A DNA stretch of 64,000 nt from an uncultured Sphingomonas sp. (GCF_937871615.1 NZ_CALMPA010000045.1:124001-188000), one strand, 5' to 3'. Counted from the stretch's first letter, positions 7,518 through 16,628 are shown. Notes: generated by a model not told the origin, from the letters alone. Translations and numbers: made by a program.

Positions 7518-9130
7518 TCCTTCAGCGCGGTGGTATCCTTGCGGACGGCGCGCCCCGCCAGCACGCCGGTGGGATTGCCGTTCTCGATCGCAACGACGCC
7601 GTTGACGATCACCGCGCGGACCCCGGCGGCGAGGCGTTCGGGATGCTCGTAATCGGCGCGCGCGGCAAATTGCCTGCCATCGAACACCGCCACGTCGGCG
7701 AACGCACCGGGTTTCAACAGCCCGCGATCGGTGAGGCCGAACGCCTCGGCGGTCAGCCCGCTCGAACGGCGCACGAACTGCTCCGGCGACAGGCTATGCC
7801 CATCGCGGACGAAGCGCGTCCAGGCGAGGGCGAAGCTGCCGTATTTGCGCGGATGCCCCGCGCTGCCATCGGAACTGGTCATCACCCAGGGCTGGCGCGC
7901 GAACACGTCGATATCCCTGTCCGCCATGTTGAACGAGGCCACCGGCGCGGGATCGCCCGAAACGAGGATGCGGATCGCCGCATCGACCGGATCAATTCTC
8001 CAATCGGCGGCGATCGCGTCCAATCGCTTCCCGGCGTGCGCGCCGCCGGTCAGAAGCAACGCGCCCGCCCCGCCGCGCCGGCGCAGATTGTCGGCCATTT
8101 CGCGCTTCAGGCGCGGGGTCAGCGCCGGATCCGCCAGGCGCTTGCGCATCGCGGCGATCCCGCCGTCATGCGCCCAGCGCGGCACCAGCGCGGCGGAAAG
8201 GCGCGTGCCCGATGCGGACCACGGATATTGATCCGCCGTCACCGCTTGCCCCGCCGCGCGCGCGCGCTCCACCTGGGCGACGATTTCGCCCGCCTTTCCC
8301 TGCACGTCGACGCCGAGCGCCTTGATGTGCGCGATATGAACCGGCATCCCCGCCTCGCGGCCGATGCGCAATGCCTCGTCCACCGCAGCGCCGACCCCGA
8401 TCGTCTCGGAGCCTTCGTCGCGCATATGGGTATCATAAACCCCGCCACGCGCCGCCGCCTCACGCGCGAGCGCGATCACCTCTCCGGTCTTGGCAAAGCT
8501 TTGCGGCGCATAATAAAGCCCGGTCGAAAACCCCACCGCGCCCTCGCACATCGCACCCGCGACCAGTGCCCGCATCCGTTCCGTTTCAGCCGGCGTCGGC
8601 GCGCGATCATCCCGCCCAACCACCTGCGAGCGCACCGCGCCAAAGCCGACGAAGCGCGCGATGTTCACCCCGGCCCCGGCTTCGCTCATCCGCGCGAACC
8701 GCGCCGATATCGCGGGATCGCCATCGCCGTCATTGCCGACCATGATCGTCGTTACGCCCTGCGCAAGCTGGTTGAGCGCGAGGCGCCGCGTGCGATCGGG
8801 AGAGGCGATATCGGCGTCCTCGTGGGTGTGCGGATCAATGAAACCGGGGGTGACCAGCATCCCCGTCGCGTCGATCACCCGCCGCGCGGTCCGCCGCAGC
8901 GCGCCGCCATCGCCGATGAAGACGATCCGGTCGCCGCGCACCCCGATGTCCGCGCGGCGTGCGGGCGCGCCCGTGCCGTCGATCACCGTGCCGCCCGCGA
9001 TGAGGATATCAACCGGCGATGGCGCGGGTGCTCGCCCGGAGGCGGCATTCGTCGGGATCGCGACGGCGGCGATCGCGCACATCAATGTCCCGCGGCGCAA
9101 GAAGACGGCGCCGTATCCGATCCCGATCAT
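7505..9130 (-). CDS. N-acyl-D-amino-acid deacylase (D-aminoacylase, amidohydrolase superfamily)
   Basis: A 541-residue amidohydrolase. The N-terminus (LRRGTLMCAIAAVAI) looks like an export signal, possibly Tat-like, so the enzyme is probably periplasmic. DILIAGGTVIDGTGAPA and GFIDPHTHEDAD (metal ligands HTHED) identify the D-aminoacylase/dihydroorotase-like group. DTHMRDEG and HIAHIKALG supply further ligands. These enzymes release D-amino acids from N-acylated forms. It sits between a D-amino-acid dehydrogenase gene (4-bp overlap) and a symporter gene, which supports D-specificity. The exact substrate is unknown. Confidence 0.88.
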   Translation of the reverse strand: MIGIGYGAVFLRRGTLMCAIAAVAIPTNAASGRAPAPSPVDILIAGGTVIDGTGAPARRADIGVRGDRIVFIGDGGALRRTARRVIDATGMLVTPGFIDPHTHEDADIASPDRTRRLALNQLAQGVTTIMVGNDGDGDPAISARFARMSEAGAGVNIARFVGFGAVRSQVVGRDDRAPTPAETERMRALVAGAMCEGAVGFSTGLYYAPQSFAKTGEVIALAREAAARGGVYDTHMRDEGSETIGVGAAVDEALRIGREAGMPVHIAHIKALGVDVQGKAGEIVAQVERARAAGQAVTADQYPWSASGTRLSAALVPRWAHDGGIAAMRKRLADPALTPRLKREMADNLRRRGGAGALLLTGGAHAGKRLDAIAADWRIDPVDAAIRILVSGDPAPVASFNMADRDIDVFARQPWVMTSSDGSAGHPRKYGSFALAWTRFVRDGHSLSPEQFVRRSSGLTAEAFGLTDRGLLKPGAFADVAVFDGRQFAARADYEHPERLAAGVRAVIVNGVVAIENGNPTGVLAGRAVRKDTTALKDCRR

Positions 9131-10395
9131 CTATCCTCCCCCAATATCATTCGCGCGACACGTTCGGCGGAGCCCATCGCGAATGTCCAGCCCAACATGC
9201 CATGCCCGACGTTCAGGCTGATCCGCGATCGCGCCCGCCGTATGATCGGCAGCGACGATGGCGTCACCGGACGAAGGCCGGCCCAGCCGCCATGCGCCGC
9301 ATCATAATTCGCGGCATCGGGCAAAACAGCGCGTGATGACCCGCGAAGCTGATCGAGCCTTCGCGCATCAATCGTCGTATCATGCACGCCAAGCTCCGCC
9401 AGCCCGGCGACGCGCAGCTTCGTCCCCAATCGGCAGAAGACGATCTTTCGCACGACATCGGTGATGCTCACCTTCGGCATCGCGGCGCCGGCGGGCGCGG
9501 TGAAGGAATATCCCTTCATCGGCAGGATCGGCGCGCTGATCCCGGTGCCGCGCAGCAGACGCATGGTATCAATGCCGGTGCACAACACGATCTCATCCGC
9601 CTCGATCCGCTCGCCCTCCGCACAGATCGCGACCGCCCGGTCAGCCGTGCCGTCGATCGCGGCAACATTCGTTTCAAGGCGGATGTCCACCGCGTAATCG
9701 CGTCGCAGCACAGCCAGCATCGCGTTGCAGAACAGATAGGGGTCTCCCACCTCCTCATCCGGCGTGTAGATCGCGCCGGCGAACGCCCCGCGCCGCGCCG
9801 CGAGCGCCGGCTCGATCGCAACCACCTCCGCGCGCGTCAGGCAGTGCTGGATCGCGCCGTGACCGCCCTTCAACTCGGCCATCGCCCGAGCAGCGGCAAG
9901 GGAGGCCGGATGCTCGTGGATATGCAACTTTCCCGGCGCGGCATGGTCGAACGCGATCGGATGGCGTTCGAGCAGCGAATGCAGCGCCCGGCGGGATTCC
10001 AGACCGAGCCGCAGGCCTTCGATCGTATTGCTCCTGAACCGCGTGGATGAAGCGTTGCGCAGAAAGCCAAGCAGCCATCCGAAAAACGCCGGATCGACCG
10101 AGGGACGCAAGCGGAATACGGGATCAAGACCGATCAACAGCGCGGGAATGCGCTTCAGCAACGCCGGATTGGCGAGCGCATCGGTATAGACATAGCTGAG
10201 CTGCGCGCCATTCGCGTAAGACGTGCCGCGCCCCGCCGTCTCCGCCCGGTCGATCAATATGACTTTCGCGCCGCGCCGCGCCAAAGCGTAAGCGGTGGCG
10301 ACCCCGACGACCCCTGCGCCGATCACGATGATCGAACGTGCGCGCATTCGCGCTGGACCCGCCGACACGGCGCGATCCGCTTCTGTCAGGATCAT
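9127..10395 (-). CDS. D-amino acid dehydrogenase (DadA-like FAD oxidoreductase)
   Basis: A 422-residue flavoprotein. IIVIGAGVVGVATAYALARR near residue 22 is the FAD-binding Rossmann motif. MKGYSFT, GLRPVTPSSLPI and NVGHGMLGWTFAMGSA are signature stretches of the DadA family. It oxidises D-amino acids to 2-imino acids at the inner membrane, passing electrons to quinones. The given ATG (10393-10395) could be replaced by an internal ATG at 10347, just before the Rossmann strand. It is the first gene of the four-gene operon, 101 bp downstream of the LysR gene, with a T-N11-A dyad in that gap. Its imino product is the substrate type for the RidA protein encoded at 14726. Confidence 0.88.
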   Translation of the reverse strand: MILTEADRAVSAGPARMRARSIIVIGAGVVGVATAYALARRGAKVILIDRAETAGRGTSYANGAQLSYVYTDALANPALLKRIPALLIGLDPVFRLRPSVDPAFFGWLLGFLRNASSTRFRSNTIEGLRLGLESRRALHSLLERHPIAFDHAAPGKLHIHEHPASLAAARAMAELKGGHGAIQHCLTRAEVVAIEPALAARRGAFAGAIYTPDEEVGDPYLFCNAMLAVLRRDYAVDIRLETNVAAIDGTADRAVAICAEGERIEADEIVLCTGIDTMRLLRGTGISAPILPMKGYSFTAPAGAAMPKVSITDVVRKIVFCRLGTKLRVAGLAELGVHDTTIDARRLDQLRGSSRAVLPDAANYDAAHGGWAGLRPVTPSSLPIIRRARSRISLNVGHGMLGWTFAMGSAERVARMILGEDR

Positions 10396-10483
10396 ATACC
10401 CCTCTACCGGCCCCTTATCGCCGGCATCCTACAAAAGGCCGTGGGCCGGGCAAGGCGGAGCAGCCAAGCAATTTGGACCGACT

Positions 10484-10502
10484 CCATAACCAAAGGCTAT
10501 TG
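10484..10502 (-). promoter_or_regulatory. LysR-type operator, site 3 (upstream of the DadA operon)
   Basis: Read on the minus strand this is CAATAGCCTTTGGTTATGG, a T-N11-A dyad. It matches sites 1 and 2 in the receptor/ridA intergenic region at 14 or more of 19 positions. It lies about 90 bp before the dehydrogenase start and overlaps the last codons of the LysR gene. A LysR activator site there is the natural reading. Confidence 0.65.
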
Positions 10503-11402
10503 CGCCTCGGGCCGATGATCCTTCTTCGCGATTTCGCTGGAGACCGTGGCGACGAAACGCTCCGCAAGCGCCGATAGCGGGCGATCCTCAAGCCAGGCGA
10601 CCTGAACGCCGAAGCGCAGCCTCGGCTCCAGCCCGTGGATATCAACGTCGCTCGATCGGATCGCGCTAGCGGTGAATTCGTCGACCAGCGCGACGCCGCA
10701 GCCAAAACGCGCCAGTGCCGCCGCGATATAATAGGTGCCGACGGACACGACCTCGCGCACCGAGATGCCGGCGCGATCGAACGCCGCCGCCGCGATATCG
10801 CCGACCGGGCCGCTTGCCGCGACGCCGACGAGATCGTGCCGTTCCAGCTCCGACAGCGGCACGCGCTCCCGCTCGCTATCGAAGGTGCCCTGCGGCGAAA
10901 CCAGCAGCAATTCGGCGGTGGTGAGCCGGCGCGTCGCCATTCGCGGGTGCGCGGGCGGATCATATCCGATCGCAAGATCGCACTCGCGCTCATACAATGC
11001 CTGAATCATGTCATGATGATGCAGCGTCTGGATATCGAACGTCACCTCGGGATGAAGCGCGCGAAACGCCGATACAGCGCGCGGCGCCACCTCCAGCCCA
11101 AGTGACGGAACCACCCCCAGCCGAAGATGCCCGGCGCCGGAGCCGCGCAGATTGCGCGCGGTCTGCCGCAATGACGAGATGCGATGGAAAACCTCGTCGA
11201 CTTCGCGAAACAGCGCGTGCGCCTCGTCGGTCGGCACTAGGCGGCCGCGCACCAACGTGAACAGCGTGATACCGAGTTGATCCTCGGTATGGCGTAGCAC
11301 CTTGCTGACCGACGGCTGCGAGACGTTGAGCGCCCGCGCCGCCGCGCTGATCGAACCATTGGAATAGACGGCGTGGAAAATCTCGATCTGGCGAAGGCGC
11401 AT
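10497..11402 (-). CDS. LysR-family transcriptional regulator of the D-amino-acid locus
   Basis: A 301-residue regulator of standard LysR length. Residues 1-60 form the winged helix (SISAAARALNVSQPSVSKVL), and the rest is a type 2 periplasmic-binding-like effector domain. It lies between the TonB-dependent receptor gene and the dehydrogenase operon, all on the same strand. Three copies of a T-N11-A dyad occur at the two promoter regions flanking this set, so it probably controls both. The effector is unknown; a D-amino acid or imino acid would fit. Confidence 0.92.
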   Translation of the reverse strand: MRLRQIEIFHAVYSNGSISAAARALNVSQPSVSKVLRHTEDQLGITLFTLVRGRLVPTDEAHALFREVDEVFHRISSLRQTARNLRGSGAGHLRLGVVPSLGLEVAPRAVSAFRALHPEVTFDIQTLHHHDMIQALYERECDLAIGYDPPAHPRMATRRLTTAELLLVSPQGTFDSERERVPLSELERHDLVGVAASGPVGDIAAAAFDRAGISVREVVSVGTYYIAAALARFGCGVALVDEFTASAIRSSDVDIHGLEPRLRFGVQVAWLEDRPLSALAERFVATVSSEIAKKDHRPEAQ

Positions 11403-11451
11403 CGCGCGATACTAGCCGGGCCAGCGCCAACGACAAGCAGGCCCGATCGGC

Positions 11452-11486
11452 CAGCGGTTGTCCGGGGTGCGCCCGAACAACCGCTG
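11452..11486 (-). terminator. Strong stem-loop after the TonB-dependent receptor gene
   Basis: CAGCGGTTGT pairs perfectly with ACAACCGCTG, and an inner CGGG/CCCG extends the helix past one mismatch. It starts 6 bp after the receptor stop. There is no T-run, so it may be a 3'-end stabiliser or an attenuator before the LysR gene rather than a full intrinsic terminator. Confidence 0.5.
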
Positions 11487-11491
11487 CGCGA

Positions 11492-14400
11492 TCAGAACGT
11501 CTTGGCGATCTCGGTGTAGATCAGGCGCCCCGTCGCATTGTGCAGCGATCCAAGGAAGCCGTAGTTCGAGGAATAAAGCGGCGGATCCTTGTCGAACAGA
11601 TTACGTGCGCCGACGCGGAAACGAAGCCCGCTCAACCGGCTTTCCTTCCCGAACTGATACTGGGCGTAGAGGTTCACTGTCGTCCAGCTTGGCACCTTGT
11701 AGAACTTGCCGTCGATCAGCGCCGGGCCGGTATCGAACACCGGGCCGACATAGCTCACCAGCAGCCCCGCGCTCATGCCGTTCAGGCGCCAGGTGACGTT
11801 CGCGGATCCGCGCCATTCGGGATTGCCGTTCTGCATGATCTGATCGCCAGCGGCGGTGATCGCGATATTCGGGCCGAGCTTCCCCGCCTGGTTCGCGGCG
11901 ATCAGCTTGGCCTGCATGTCGGATGCTTCCTGATTGAGCTTCAGGAGCTTGGCCGCGGCCAGATCAATGTTGAACGTGCCCAGCGCGGTGCGACCGGAAT
12001 TATAGCTGATCTCGAAATCCAGCCCCTTGATGAGGCGCGGCCCGAGATTGAAATAATCATCCTGCACATAGGATAGATCGCCCACGGCCTGCCCCGCCGC
12101 CGCGGGCAGGCGAACGACATTCGGATTGCTGCCCCCGCTCTGCCGCAACAGATAATCGTACAGGATCTGATTTTGCGCGCCCTGGATGCCGATCACGCCC
12201 TTTTCGTAGATCGACCAGTAATCCGCCGTCATCGTCAGGCCCGGCACGAACCGCGGCTGGAGCACGATCCCCGCCGAGAAATTCTCCGCGTTTTCCGGCT
12301 GGAGCCGCTGATTGCCCGATCGGATTTCCAGCGTGCTGACGCCGCTGCACGTCGTCCCGTTCAGGCGACAGAAGGCATAATCTGTGCGCGTGTTCGAAAC
12401 CTGCGTGCCCGAGCTGTAGAATTGCGGCAGGTTCGGCGCGCGGAAGCTTTGCGACCAGGAACCGCGCAATTTGATACCCGGCACGACCGTCCAGCCGGCA
12501 GCCACCTTCGGCTTGAAGACATTGCCGAAATCCGAATAACGCTCGTCGCGCGCGGCAAGCTGGAAATCCAGCGACCGCATCAGCGGCACGTTCATTTCCT
12601 CCGAGACGACCGGCACCGCGAGTTCGACGAACGCGGAAGCGACAACGCGATGCGCCTTCACGTCGGGCGACGCGCTCGCCCCGAGAACGTCGGAATTATA
12701 CGTCGTGCCCGTTACCATATCGGTATAGGTGTTGGTTCCATCGAGGCGCGGATCGCGATTGTCCTCATAGGTTTCACGCCGCACCTCAAGCCCGGCGGCG
12801 AAGCCCAGATCGCCCCCCGGCAGCGCCAGCAGTTGCGCGTTCGAAAGCTTGAAATCCCAGGTCGCCAGCGAGGTTTTGCTGATCCGGCGAACCTCGACCT
12901 GGAATGAGCGGATCGTTGCCGGATCGTTCGGCGTCGCATCGCCGAGCGAATAGTTCGGCTGGCTGCCGCCGTTGAACGGATTGTAGGCATCGGGCGTGGC
13001 GCGCGCCAGCGCCTGCTGGAACAGCGTGTTGCTGATGGCATTGTGCGTATTGTCGTCGGTGCGCGCGAAGGCGTAGCTCACCGCCGAATCCCAGCGGAAC
13101 GCGCCCCAGGAGCCACGCAGCCCCATCAACCCGCGTACCATATCATCGGTCACGGTATAGGTGCGCGGCCCGGCATCCACCGGGCGATAATTCGTCAGGC
13201 GCAGCGCAAGGCCGCCGGCGGGCACCCCGGTCAGGCCCGGAAGGCGATTGGGATTGGCGGCGCCATTGATCGTCAGCGCGCCGAACGGGTTCCAGTAATT
13301 GCTCGCCGGGATGCTGATCGGCGCGCTCGATACCGGCGCGGACTGTTCGCGCTGCCCATCCAGAACCGCATGATAATATGCCAGTTCGGTGAACAGCTCC
13401 GCCTCGCCGATGTCCTGTCGGAAGGTCGTGAAAAGGTTATAGCGATTGAGCTGGCCGCGGATCGTGCGATCCGGGTTCTCGTCATAGCGCAGCGGGCGGT
13501 CCGCCGCGCCGGTAATGCCGCCGCTGCGCAGGCAGAGATTGTTGTTATAGGTGGTGCTGGAACAGCCGGCGCCGGTGTTCGAGACCGGCTCGACATGGAA
13601 CACCCCCGATGAGGTGAGCGCGGTGCCGTTCTGGCGCACCACGGTGGACGACGGGATCACCGTGAAGGAGCCCCATGGCGACGAGGTGGAGCGATTGTCG
13701 AACGCGGTATCCCCTTCATACGGGGTGCCCACCAGCATCCCGCGGTGATCCTCGCTCGCCGATATCGCGCGATCGCGGGCGAACAGCGGCGCGCGATCGG
13801 TGTAGCTGCCGAAAATCATGAAACGACCGCCGCCCTTGGTGCGGGTGCCCGCCTTGAGCGCGATGGTCTTTTCGTCGGTATCGTCGGCAAAGCCATAGCG
13901 GGCATCGAGCCGAACCCCGTCGAACTTGTCGTCGAGCACCACGTTGACCACGCCGGCGACCGCATCCGAGCCATAAATCGCGCCCGCGCCATCGCGCAGC
14001 ACCTCCAGCCGGCGGATCGCGCCGACCGGGAAGGAATTGATGTTCACCGTCTGGACCGGAACGAAATTCTCGGTCTGCGTCCCCGGCGTCGGCACCATGC
14101 GGCGGCCGTTCAAGAGGACGAGCGTGTTGCCGGTGCCCACGCTGCGCAAATTGATTGAGGCGTTATCGCCGCGCGCGTCGTTCAGGTTGCCGGTGGTGCG
14201 GGCCTCCTGGAAGTTCACGTCGCCGGCCTGCGGGATCGAACGGAACAGATCATCCCCGGAAATCGCGCCGGTCGCCGCGATCCGGTCTTCACCTAGAACG
14301 GTGACGGGCAGCGCCTCGCTTTGCCGCGCGCCTTCGATCTGGCTGCCGACGACCACGATATCCGGCCCGGCGCTTTCCGGGCTTCCGGCATCGGCCTGGG

Positions 14401-14494
14401 TTGCTTGCTGAACAGGCATCGCCGCGCTCGCGGCGGCGGCAAAAATGGACACGCTGGCAAATAGCGCCACGCGCGCCGACGCAGAAAAAGTCAT
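11492..14494 (-). CDS. TonB-dependent outer-membrane receptor
   Basis: A 1000-residue receptor. It has a signal peptide (SVSIFAAAASAAM) at residues 1-30, then a plug domain with PVTVLGEDRI and NASINLRSVGTGNTLVLLNG, then DGAGAIYGSDAVAGVVN, and a long beta-barrel ending in a C-terminal phenylalanine (EIAKTF). The frame is open further upstream, but the ATG at 14492-14494 follows a GGGGGG ribosome site and begins the signal peptide. Such receptors use TonB energy to import bulky substrates. Context with gamma-glutamyltransferase and D-aminoacylase genes suggests peptides or acylated amino acids, not iron (inference). Confidence 0.92.
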   Translation of the reverse strand: MTFSASARVALFASVSIFAAAASAAMPVQQATQADAGSPESAGPDIVVVGSQIEGARQSEALPVTVLGEDRIAATGAISGDDLFRSIPQAGDVNFQEARTTGNLNDARGDNASINLRSVGTGNTLVLLNGRRMVPTPGTQTENFVPVQTVNINSFPVGAIRRLEVLRDGAGAIYGSDAVAGVVNVVLDDKFDGVRLDARYGFADDTDEKTIALKAGTRTKGGGRFMIFGSYTDRAPLFARDRAISASEDHRGMLVGTPYEGDTAFDNRSTSSPWGSFTVIPSSTVVRQNGTALTSSGVFHVEPVSNTGAGCSSTTYNNNLCLRSGGITGAADRPLRYDENPDRTIRGQLNRYNLFTTFRQDIGEAELFTELAYYHAVLDGQREQSAPVSSAPISIPASNYWNPFGALTINGAANPNRLPGLTGVPAGGLALRLTNYRPVDAGPRTYTVTDDMVRGLMGLRGSWGAFRWDSAVSYAFARTDDNTHNAISNTLFQQALARATPDAYNPFNGGSQPNYSLGDATPNDPATIRSFQVEVRRISKTSLATWDFKLSNAQLLALPGGDLGFAAGLEVRRETYEDNRDPRLDGTNTYTDMVTGTTYNSDVLGASASPDVKAHRVVASAFVELAVPVVSEEMNVPLMRSLDFQLAARDERYSDFGNVFKPKVAAGWTVVPGIKLRGSWSQSFRAPNLPQFYSSGTQVSNTRTDYAFCRLNGTTCSGVSTLEIRSGNQRLQPENAENFSAGIVLQPRFVPGLTMTADYWSIYEKGVIGIQGAQNQILYDYLLRQSGGSNPNVVRLPAAAGQAVGDLSYVQDDYFNLGPRLIKGLDFEISYNSGRTALGTFNIDLAAAKLLKLNQEASDMQAKLIAANQAGKLGPNIAITAAGDQIMQNGNPEWRGSANVTWRLNGMSAGLLVSYVGPVFDTGPALIDGKFYKVPSWTTVNLYAQYQFGKESRLSGLRFRVGARNLFDKDPPLYSSNYGFLGSLHNATGRLIYTEIAKTF

Positions 14495-14587
14495 GGCAAT
14501 CCCCCCGGTTGCGATTTTGCTGCCCGAGGTTAGCCGCGTGGCGATACGCAAGCCAAGACACAGCAGCGATATCAAGACATCGCCGAT

Positions 14588-14606
14588 CCATAGCCTATCG
14601 TTATGG
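14588..14606. promoter_or_regulatory. LysR-type operator, site 1
   Basis: CCATAGCCTATCGTTATGG is a T-N11-A dyad with outer arms CCATA/TATGG, in the 231-bp divergent gap between the receptor and ridA genes. It shares the core ATAGCCTnnnGyTATG with sites 2 and 3. Confidence 0.65.
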
Positions 14607-14645
14607 GTCACCCCACCTCTCCAGCCTTTCCGACGCCCGGACAAG

Positions 14646-14664
14646 CCATAGCCTGATGCTATGA
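14646..14664. promoter_or_regulatory. LysR-type operator, site 2
   Basis: CCATAGCCTGATGCTATGA holds a perfect 6-bp inverted repeat, CATAGC/GCTATG, with a 5-nt spacer. Its centre is 58 bp from that of site 1. Tandem sites at this distance are common for LysR tetramers acting at divergent promoters. Confidence 0.65.
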
Positions 14665-14725
14665 CGCCAAACCATTTCGCGAGCTTGCCCGCCGCGAACG
14701 CCGGGCCGACAATGGGCCTTCCGCC

Positions 14726-15097
14726 ATGGAGATGAATGTGACGAAGCCGAACGCGCGACCACCCCTTGCCCCATTCCGTGAAACCGCCGCCGGGTTGATC
14801 TTCGTTTCCGGGCAACTTCCCCGCGGCGCCGATGGCGGCATCGTCCCCGGCGGAATCGAGGCGCAGGCCCGTCGGGCACTGGAGAATCTGTCGGGCGTGC
14901 TCGATAGCGCGGGCGCATCATTGAGCGACGTGGTCAAGACGACCGTGTGGATCACCGATCCGGCGGCGATGGCGCAATTCAATGCGATTTACGAAACCTT
15001 TTTCAGCGCGCCCTATCCGGCGCGCTCGACCGTCGTTTCGGGGCTGGTCGCGCCGGATGCGCTGCTGGAGATCGAAGCGGTGGCGGTGCGCGCCTAG
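14726..15097 (+). CDS. RidA-family enamine/imine deaminase
   Basis: A 123-residue cytosolic protein of the YjgF/YER057c/UK114 family. It carries the family pattern FVSGQLP near the N-terminus, QARRALENLSGVLDSAG in the middle and PARSTVV near the end. RidA proteins hydrolyse reactive 2-imino acids to 2-oxo acids and ammonia. It is divergent from the receptor gene and shares its regulatory region, and the neighbouring DadA-like enzyme makes imino acids, so it probably completes that pathway. A second in-frame ATG at 14732 is possible. The conserved arginine in PARS is present, as in active members. Confidence 0.88.
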   Translation: MEMNVTKPNARPPLAPFRETAAGLIFVSGQLPRGADGGIVPGGIEAQARRALENLSGVLDSAGASLSDVVKTTVWITDPAAMAQFNAIYETFFSAPYPARSTVVSGLVAPDALLEIEAVAVRA

Positions 15098-15119
15098 GGC
15101 CGATCGGCGGGCGGATCGG

Positions 15120-16628
15120 TCAACTGACCGGCGCCTGCCGCCGGTAGCTCAGCGCCTCCGCGACATGCAGCCGGCTGACCGTTTGCGCGCCCGCGAGATC
15201 GGCGATGGTCCGCGCGACGCGCAGCACACGGGTATAGCCGCGCGCGGAAAGCCGCAACGTCGCCGCCGCTTGCGCCAGCAGCGCGCGGCCAGCGTCGTCG
15301 GGCGTCGCCACCTGCTCCAGCACCGCGCCGTCGGCCTCGGCATTGGTGCGCGCGCCCGTGTCGCGATAGCGCCCGGTCTGCACCGACCGCGCCGCCGCGA
15401 CCCGCGCGGCCACTTCGACGGAGCCTTCGGCGGGCGGCGGCATCACCAGATCGGCGGCGGACAGCGCCTGCACCTCTACATGCAGGTCGATACGATCGAG
15501 CAGCGGCCCCGAAACCTTCGCCTGATAATCCGCCGCGCATTTCGGCGCGCGCGCGCAGGCGAGGCTGGCGTCACCGAGATGCCCGCAGCGACACGGGTTC
15601 ATCGCCGCGATAAGCTGCACCCGCGCGGGGAAGGTGACGTGCGCATTGGCACGCGCCACGCTCACCACGCCGGATTCGAGCGGCTGGCGCAGCGAATCGA
15701 GCACCGCGCGCTGGAATTCCGGCAATTCATCGAGAAACAATACGCCGAGATGCGCGAGGCTCACCTCCCCCGGCTTCACGCGCAGCCCGCCGCCGGTGAG
15801 CGCCGCCATCGAGGCGCTGTGATGCGGGCTGCGGAACGGGCGTGCGCGGGTCAACTGCCCGCCGGAAAGCGTGCCCGCGACCGACTGCACCATGCTCACC
15901 TCCAGCGCCTCCGCCGCGTCGAGCGGGGGGAGGATGCCGGGCAGGCACGCCGCCATCAGCGACTTGCCCGCGCCCGGCGGCCCGACGAACAGCAGATTGT
16001 GCCCGCCCGCCGCCGCTATCTCCAGCGCGCGCCTGGCGACTTCCTGCCCCTTCACCTGCCTGAGATCGGGGCCGGCCCGCGACTCGTCCACGTCACCGGG
16101 CGTGGGTACGGCGAGCAGTTGATGCCCTTTCAGATGATTGATGAGCGAGATCAGATCGGGCGCGGCGACCACCTCGATCGAGCCGCTCCACGCCGCTTCC
16201 GGCCCCTGCGCAGCGGGGCAGATCAGCCCCTTCCCCGCCTCCGCCGCATGAAGTGCCGCGAGCAGCACGCCGGGCGATGGCGCCAGCCGCCCGTCGAGCG
16301 TCAGTTCGCCGACGATGACGTAATCGGCCAGCGCCTCGGCATCGACCACGCCCATCGCGGCCAGCAGCCCGAGCGCGATCGGCAGATCGAAATGCGATCC
16401 TTCCTTCGGCAGATCGGCCGGCGACAGATTCACCGCGATCCGCTTCGGCGGCAGCGCCAGCCCCATCGCGGCGATCGCGCCCCTCACCCGCTCGCGGCTT
16501 TCCCCCACCGCCTTGTCCGCCAGCCCGACGAGATTGAAGGCGGGAAGGCCCGGAATGAGCTGCACCTGCACTTCAACCCCGCGCGCCTCCAGCCCGAGAT
16601 ATGCGACGGTCGCGACGATTGCTGCCAT
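15120..16628 (-). CDS. YifB/ComM-family Mg-chelatase-like AAA+ ATPase
   Basis: A 502-residue protein. It has an N-terminal ChlI-like S5 fold (PAFNLVGLADKAVGESRERV), then an AAA+ core with Walker A GPPGAGKS at 216-223 and Walker B VLFLDELPEF, and a C-terminal Mg-chelatase subunit domain (SARGYTRVLRVARTIADL). ComM proteins are hexameric helicases promoting branch migration during natural transformation. The start at 16626-16628 is chosen because it follows GGGGGG and matches the usual MAAIVAT opening, although the frame is open to 17030. It is convergent with ridA. Confidence 0.92.
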   Translation of the reverse strand: MAAIVATVAYLGLEARGVEVQVQLIPGLPAFNLVGLADKAVGESRERVRGAIAAMGLALPPKRIAVNLSPADLPKEGSHFDLPIALGLLAAMGVVDAEALADYVIVGELTLDGRLAPSPGVLLAALHAAEAGKGLICPAAQGPEAAWSGSIEVVAAPDLISLINHLKGHQLLAVPTPGDVDESRAGPDLRQVKGQEVARRALEIAAAGGHNLLFVGPPGAGKSLMAACLPGILPPLDAAEALEVSMVQSVAGTLSGGQLTRARPFRSPHHSASMAALTGGGLRVKPGEVSLAHLGVLFLDELPEFQRAVLDSLRQPLESGVVSVARANAHVTFPARVQLIAAMNPCRCGHLGDASLACARAPKCAADYQAKVSGPLLDRIDLHVEVQALSAADLVMPPPAEGSVEVAARVAAARSVQTGRYRDTGARTNAEADGAVLEQVATPDDAGRALLAQAAATLRLSARGYTRVLRVARTIADLAGAQTVSRLHVAEALSYRRQAPVS

